Assembly: GCA_964446485.1 (NCBI GenBank)
Contig: CAYUOU010000089.1
Span: 1-15,714 of the forward strand
Source of the DNA: JBDRRP01 sp964446485
GTDB lineage: Bacteria; Desulfobacterota; Desulfobacteria; Desulfobacterales; JBDRRP01
Reading direction: 5' to 3'
DNA length: 15,714 nt
Part shown: positions 15,675-15,714 of the stretch, one piece after another
Numbering within the stretch: the stretch's first letter is position 1
How the letters are laid out: each line of letters opens with the position of its first letter
The notes under the pieces: generated by a model
What the model was told of the DNA's origin: nothing
Databases searched by the model: none
What the model saw: only the letters and a program-made list of their open reading frames with translations
Program-made: the position numbers and the translations under genes

Positions 15675-15714
15675 AATTCGGACAGTGTGCTAAGCTAAGA
15701 GTCAGGCCACCTCA
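15666..15714. mobile_element. Probable insertion-sequence end (window edge)
   Basis: From about 15666 the sequence 'TGGACCCCAAAATTCGGACA' breaks the protein-coding homology of the flanking dockerin gene. It resembles the ends of IS3-type elements as I remember them; no transposase is within the window. The identification rests on the abrupt loss of coding sense plus resemblance of the end, and the family is uncertain. Confidence 0.4.

Overview
The window looks like part of a chromosome of a deltaproteobacterium (Desulfobacterota, sulfate-reducer type). This is inferred from several things together: dockerins ending in a 'Q-x-x-x-G-L-R'-like tail, a DUF3467 protein, a FadL/OmpP1-type outer-membrane protein, an AAA/DUF4143 ATPase, and many GTCATTCC/GGGATGAC dispersed repeats. 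No rRNA, tRNA or CRISPR array was seen. The species cannot be named from the sequence.

Layout, left to right. 1-292 is non-coding, with a strong sigma-54-type promoter firing leftward out of the window and a hairpin just past the end of the first gene. 293-5536 (minus) encodes a 1747-residue exported multidomain protein: a regulatory-like beta-sandwich, fibronectin-like modules, an NHL-like beta-propeller, thrombospondin type 3 calcium repeats, a LamG-like segment and a C-terminal dockerin. 5537-5941 holds a perfect 20-bp palindrome and an inverted-repeat element. 5942-8268 (minus) is a compact three-gene group, read DUF3467 protein, subtilase, single-cohesin protein. 8533-10938 (minus) encodes a second, larger subtilase with a PA insert and a dockerin. 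11331-12689 (minus) encodes the FadL/OmpP1-like porin. From 12900 the content changes: a truncated vapC-like PIN fragment and an intact AAA/DUF4143 ATPase on the plus strand, both lying between two direct repeats. Next comes about 580 bp of repeats. Last is a dockerin gene fragment (minus) that has lost its 5' part at what looks like an insertion-sequence end.

How the genes may work together: one cohesin and three dockerins lie within 15 kb, with no recognisable glycoside hydrolase. I infer a non-cellulosomal cohesin-dockerin system that collects subtilisin-like proteases and a large calcium-binding, adhesin-like protein outside the inner membrane. Both proteases carry an STN/secretin-short-domain-like module between the signal peptide and the propeptide. 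That arrangement is unusual and is the most interesting protein-level feature. A family of short elements ending in GTAAAAA-type inverted repeats has seeded most intergenic gaps and may have shaped gene starts and transcription units.
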